Origin: Alphaproteobacteria bacterium
GTDB lineage: Bacteria; Pseudomonadota; Alphaproteobacteria; DAOWDM01
Direction: 5' to 3'
DNA: 8,001 nucleotides
Assembly (NCBI GenBank): GCA_030639035.1
Contig: DAOWDM010000128.1
Coordinates: 1-8,001, forward strand
The notes beneath the pieces were generated by a model. It was not told where the DNA came from. It saw only the letters and a list, made by a program, of their open reading frames with translations, and did no database searches. Every line of letters begins with the position of its first letter. Position 1 is the stretch's first letter. Made by a program: the position numbers and the translations under genes. Of this stretch, positions 5,593-8,001 are shown piece by piece.

Positions 5593-8001
5593 ATGAATAT
5601 TGTCATCGTAGAATCTCCTGCAAAAGCAAAAACTATAAAAAAATATCTTGGCAACAACTATGAAGTTATTGCCAGTTATGGGCATGTTCGAGACTTGCCT
5701 AATAAAGACGGCTCGGTTCTTCCCGATGAAGATTTTACAATGACATGGGAAACTGACAGTCATTCTGAAAAGCGGATTCGTGATATTGCGAATCTTGTAA
5801 AAGGTGCAGAGAACCTTTATCTCGCAACCGACCCCGATCGTGAGGGAGAAGCTATTTCATGGCATGTGCTTAATGTTCTTCAGGAAAAGAAAAAACTGAA
5901 AAACGTCAATGTTCACCGTGTTGTTTTTAATGAAATTACAAAAACAGCCGTATTAGAAGCTGTAAACAATCCGCGAATCCTTAACCAGCAAATGATTGAT
6001 GCTTATTTAGCTAGGCGGGCTCTTGATTATCTTGTTGGTTTTAATATTTCACCAGTGTTATGGCGTAAATTACCTGGTTGCAAATCAGCAGGTCGAGTCC
6101 AATCAGTTGCACTAAGGCTTATTTGTGAACGTGAAAACGAAATTGAACTTTTCGATTCTTCTGAATATTGGACTATTGATGCAAATCTTGCTTCCGAATC
6201 GGCAAAAATATTTAAATCAAGGCTGTATCAGCTTGATGGGAAAAAGCTGGCAAAATTCACTCTTACAAATGAACAAGATGCTCTTATAGCTAAAACAAAA
6301 ATTGAGAACTCTGCTTTTTCCATTGAAAAGATAGAAAGACGCAAGGTTAAAAGACACCCTGCCCCTCCTTTTACAACGTCTACCATGCAGCAGGAAGCTG
6401 CTCGCAAGCTTCATTTCTCAGCGAATCGAACTATGAGACTTGCTCAAAGCCTGTATGAAGGTGTTGATATTGGCGGAGAAACAACTGGTCTTATTACATA
6501 TATGAGAACAGATAGTGTCAAAATGGCAAATGAAGCTGTTGTCTCGATTCGCAATACAATCGAAAAAGATTATGGAGATAAGTATCTTCCAGAAAGCCCT
6601 CGTTATTACAAAACAAAAGCAAAATTCGTTCAAGAAGGGCATGAGGCTGTAAGACCAACAGATATTTCACGCCACCCGAAACATATGGCTAAATATCTTG
6701 ATAAAGATTCTTTGCGACTCTACGAACTTGTTTGGAAGCGTGCAGTATCAAGCCAAATGGAAAGTGCTGAGTTTGATAAAGTAACAATCGACTCCGCATC
6801 TGCTGAAAGAATCAAAGAAAATGCGGCAATAATATTAAGAGCCTCTGGCTCAATTATGACTTTTGACGGATTTTTAACGCTTTATCACGAAAGCAAAGAC
6901 GAATCGGATAAAGATGAGGATAAAGAATCTCTTCTGCCTCCTGTAAAAGAAGGTGAAAAAGTAACCACAAAAGAGGTTAAGCCTGAACAGCATTTCACAC
7001 AGCCTCCTTTTCGATTTACCGAATCGAGTCTTGTGAAAAAACTGGAAGAGCTTGGAATCGGCAGACCTTCAACATACGCCGCTATTCTAACGAAACTACA
7101 AAATCGTTCTTATGCACGAATCGAAAAACGTCATTTTGTTCCTGAAAGTATCGGGCGAATCCTTATAGTCTTTCTTGAAAGTTATTTCGGCGATTATGTG
7201 CAGTATAATTTCACTGCTGATATGGAAGACAAGCTGGATAATATTTCAGAAGGGAATCTTGAATGGAAAAAACTTCTTTCTGATTTCTGGGTTGATTTTT
7301 CAAAAACAGTTGAAAAAGTTACGCCTTTAACTAGAACTGAAGTCATTGATGAAATAAATGATAAATTCGGTTCTTTCGTTTTCAAAGAAAAAGAAGACGG
7401 AAGCGACCCAAGATTATGTCCTGCATGTAAAAAAGGGCAGTTAAATATAAAACTTGGAAAATTCGGAGCTTTTATCGGCTGTTCCAATCACCCAGAATGT
7501 AAATACACACGCCCTCTTGCTTTAGATGGCGAAAATGGAAACGAATCGGAAGAACCAAAAGCTCTTGGAAAAGATACGGAAACGAATCTTGAAGTATCTT
7601 TGCGAAAAGGACCATACGGTTATTATATTCAGCTTGGGGAAACGACTCCGACAGAAACGACTCCAAAAGAATCTGGTGCTAAAAAAACTACTAAGAAGAA
7701 AAAAGTAGCAAAGCCTAAACGTGCATCTCTGCCTAAAAATCTTTCTCCGTCAGATATTACTTTTGAAACTGCTTTGCAGCTGCTCGCTTTACCAAGAGAT
7801 ATAGCAGAACACCCTGAAACTGGGAAAATGGTAACAGCAGGAATCGGCAGATATGGACCATATGTTAAGCATGAAACAAAATATAAATCTTTAACTGATG
7901 ATGACAATGTTCTTAATGTTGATATTAACAGAGCCGTTGAATTGTTAGGTCAGGCAAAGAAAAAAGCTGAAGCAAAAGTTTTGGGCGAGCACCCAGAAGA
8001 C
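5593..8001 (+). CDS. topA: DNA topoisomerase I (type IA), C-terminus cut by the window edge
   Basis: TopA relaxes negative supercoils by cutting one strand through a 5'-phosphotyrosine link. The visible 803 codons are open to the edge. The N-terminal Toprim domain shows IVIVESPAKAKTIKKYL (about 3-19) and the acidic motif LATDPDREGEAISWH (about 76-90). SAGRVQSVALRLI marks the type IA core, and GLITYMRTDS contains the active-site Tyr at residue 303. GIGRPSTYA follows in the same core. Beyond it lies a four-cysteine zinc ribbon (C609, C612, C630, C636), then repeated topoisomerase C-terminal modules (RKGPYGYYIQLGE and GIGRYGPYVK) joined by a Lys/Thr-rich linker (about residues 680-715). Family members are commonly 850-900 aa, so probably under a tenth is missing. 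The start at ATG 5593 fits the family N-terminus (MNIVIVESPAKAK). Confidence 0.97.
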   Translation, partial: MNIVIVESPAKAKTIKKYLGNNYEVIASYGHVRDLPNKDGSVLPDEDFTMTWETDSHSEKRIRDIANLVKGAENLYLATDPDREGEAISWHVLNVLQEKKKLKNVNVHRVVFNEITKTAVLEAVNNPRILNQQMIDAYLARRALDYLVGFNISPVLWRKLPGCKSAGRVQSVALRLICERENEIELFDSSEYWTIDANLASESAKIFKSRLYQLDGKKLAKFTLTNEQDALIAKTKIENSAFSIEKIERRKVKRHPAPPFTTSTMQQEAARKLHFSANRTMRLAQSLYEGVDIGGETTGLITYMRTDSVKMANEAVVSIRNTIEKDYGDKYLPESPRYYKTKAKFVQEGHEAVRPTDISRHPKHMAKYLDKDSLRLYELVWKRAVSSQMESAEFDKVTIDSASAERIKENAAIILRASGSIMTFDGFLTLYHESKDESDKDEDKESLLPPVKEGEKVTTKEVKPEQHFTQPPFRFTESSLVKKLEELGIGRPSTYAAILTKLQNRSYARIEKRHFVPESIGRILIVFLESYFGDYVQYNFTADMEDKLDNISEGNLEWKKLLSDFWVDFSKTVEKVTPLTRTEVIDEINDKFGSFVFKEKEDGSDPRLCPACKKGQLNIKLGKFGAFIGCSNHPECKYTRPLALDGENGNESEEPKALGKDTETNLEVSLRKGPYGYYIQLGETTPTETTPKESGAKKTTKKKKVAKPKRASLPKNLSPSDITFETALQLLALPRDIAEHPETGKMVTAGIGRYGPYVKHETKYKSLTDDDNVLNVDINRAVELLGQAKKKAEAKVLGEHPED

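Noticed and set aside
7629..7907. 92-codon minus-strand frame
   Set aside because: Antisense to the topA C-terminal modules and Lys/Thr-rich linker.

Overview
The window looks like part of the chromosome of an AT-rich alphaproteobacterium. The 5' third of a 16S rRNA gene at the left edge has the class-typical start (AACTTGAGAGTTTGATCCTG, then AGAACGAACGCTGGCGG). The protein genes end in the plsY-dprA-topA order familiar from Alphaproteobacteria. The low GC (roughly 38-40% by eye) and a changed EUB338 probe site suggest a small-genome, perhaps host- or gut-associated lineage. That last step is inference, and I cannot name the genus.

Layout. Positions 1-396 (minus) are the 16S 5' end, followed upstream by a leader of about 200 nt. 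At 554-850 are three tandem copies of a unit of about 98 bp. Each copy carries a TTGACA, 17-bp spacer, TAGAAC/TAAAAC promoter firing toward the 16S, so the rRNA operon seems to be driven by a triplicated promoter. Positions 858-1105 hold no gene, only an AT-rich palindrome and a small cluster of GANTC sites. A plus-strand promoter (about 1106-1135) and a Shine-Dalgarno (AAGAGG, 1146-1151) follow.

The most striking feature is an intact IS110-family element of about 1.15 kb (about 1156-2301). It consists of a structured leader that reads as a bridge RNA, a 312-aa DEDD/serine transposase, and a very short right end. It has landed exactly between the Shine-Dalgarno and the ATG of the next gene, an M23 peptidase. 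Its right end (AAGTGGGTTG) closely copies the displaced AAGAGGTTTG, so the downstream gene keeps an ATG and a substitute ribosome-binding site. One loop of the bridge RNA is complementary, 8 of 9 bases, to the first codons of the target gene, which suggests RNA-guided targeting of a start-codon region.

Positions 2302-8001 carry four same-strand, closely spaced genes with no visible terminator: a membrane-anchored MepM-like murein endopeptidase, plsY (phospholipid synthesis), dprA (DNA processing) and topA (topoisomerase I, running off the right edge). They may be co-transcribed, and the host promoter now reads through the bridge RNA and transposase before reaching them. GANTC, the CcrM methylation motif of Alphaproteobacteria, appears unusually dense in these host genes and sparse in the IS.
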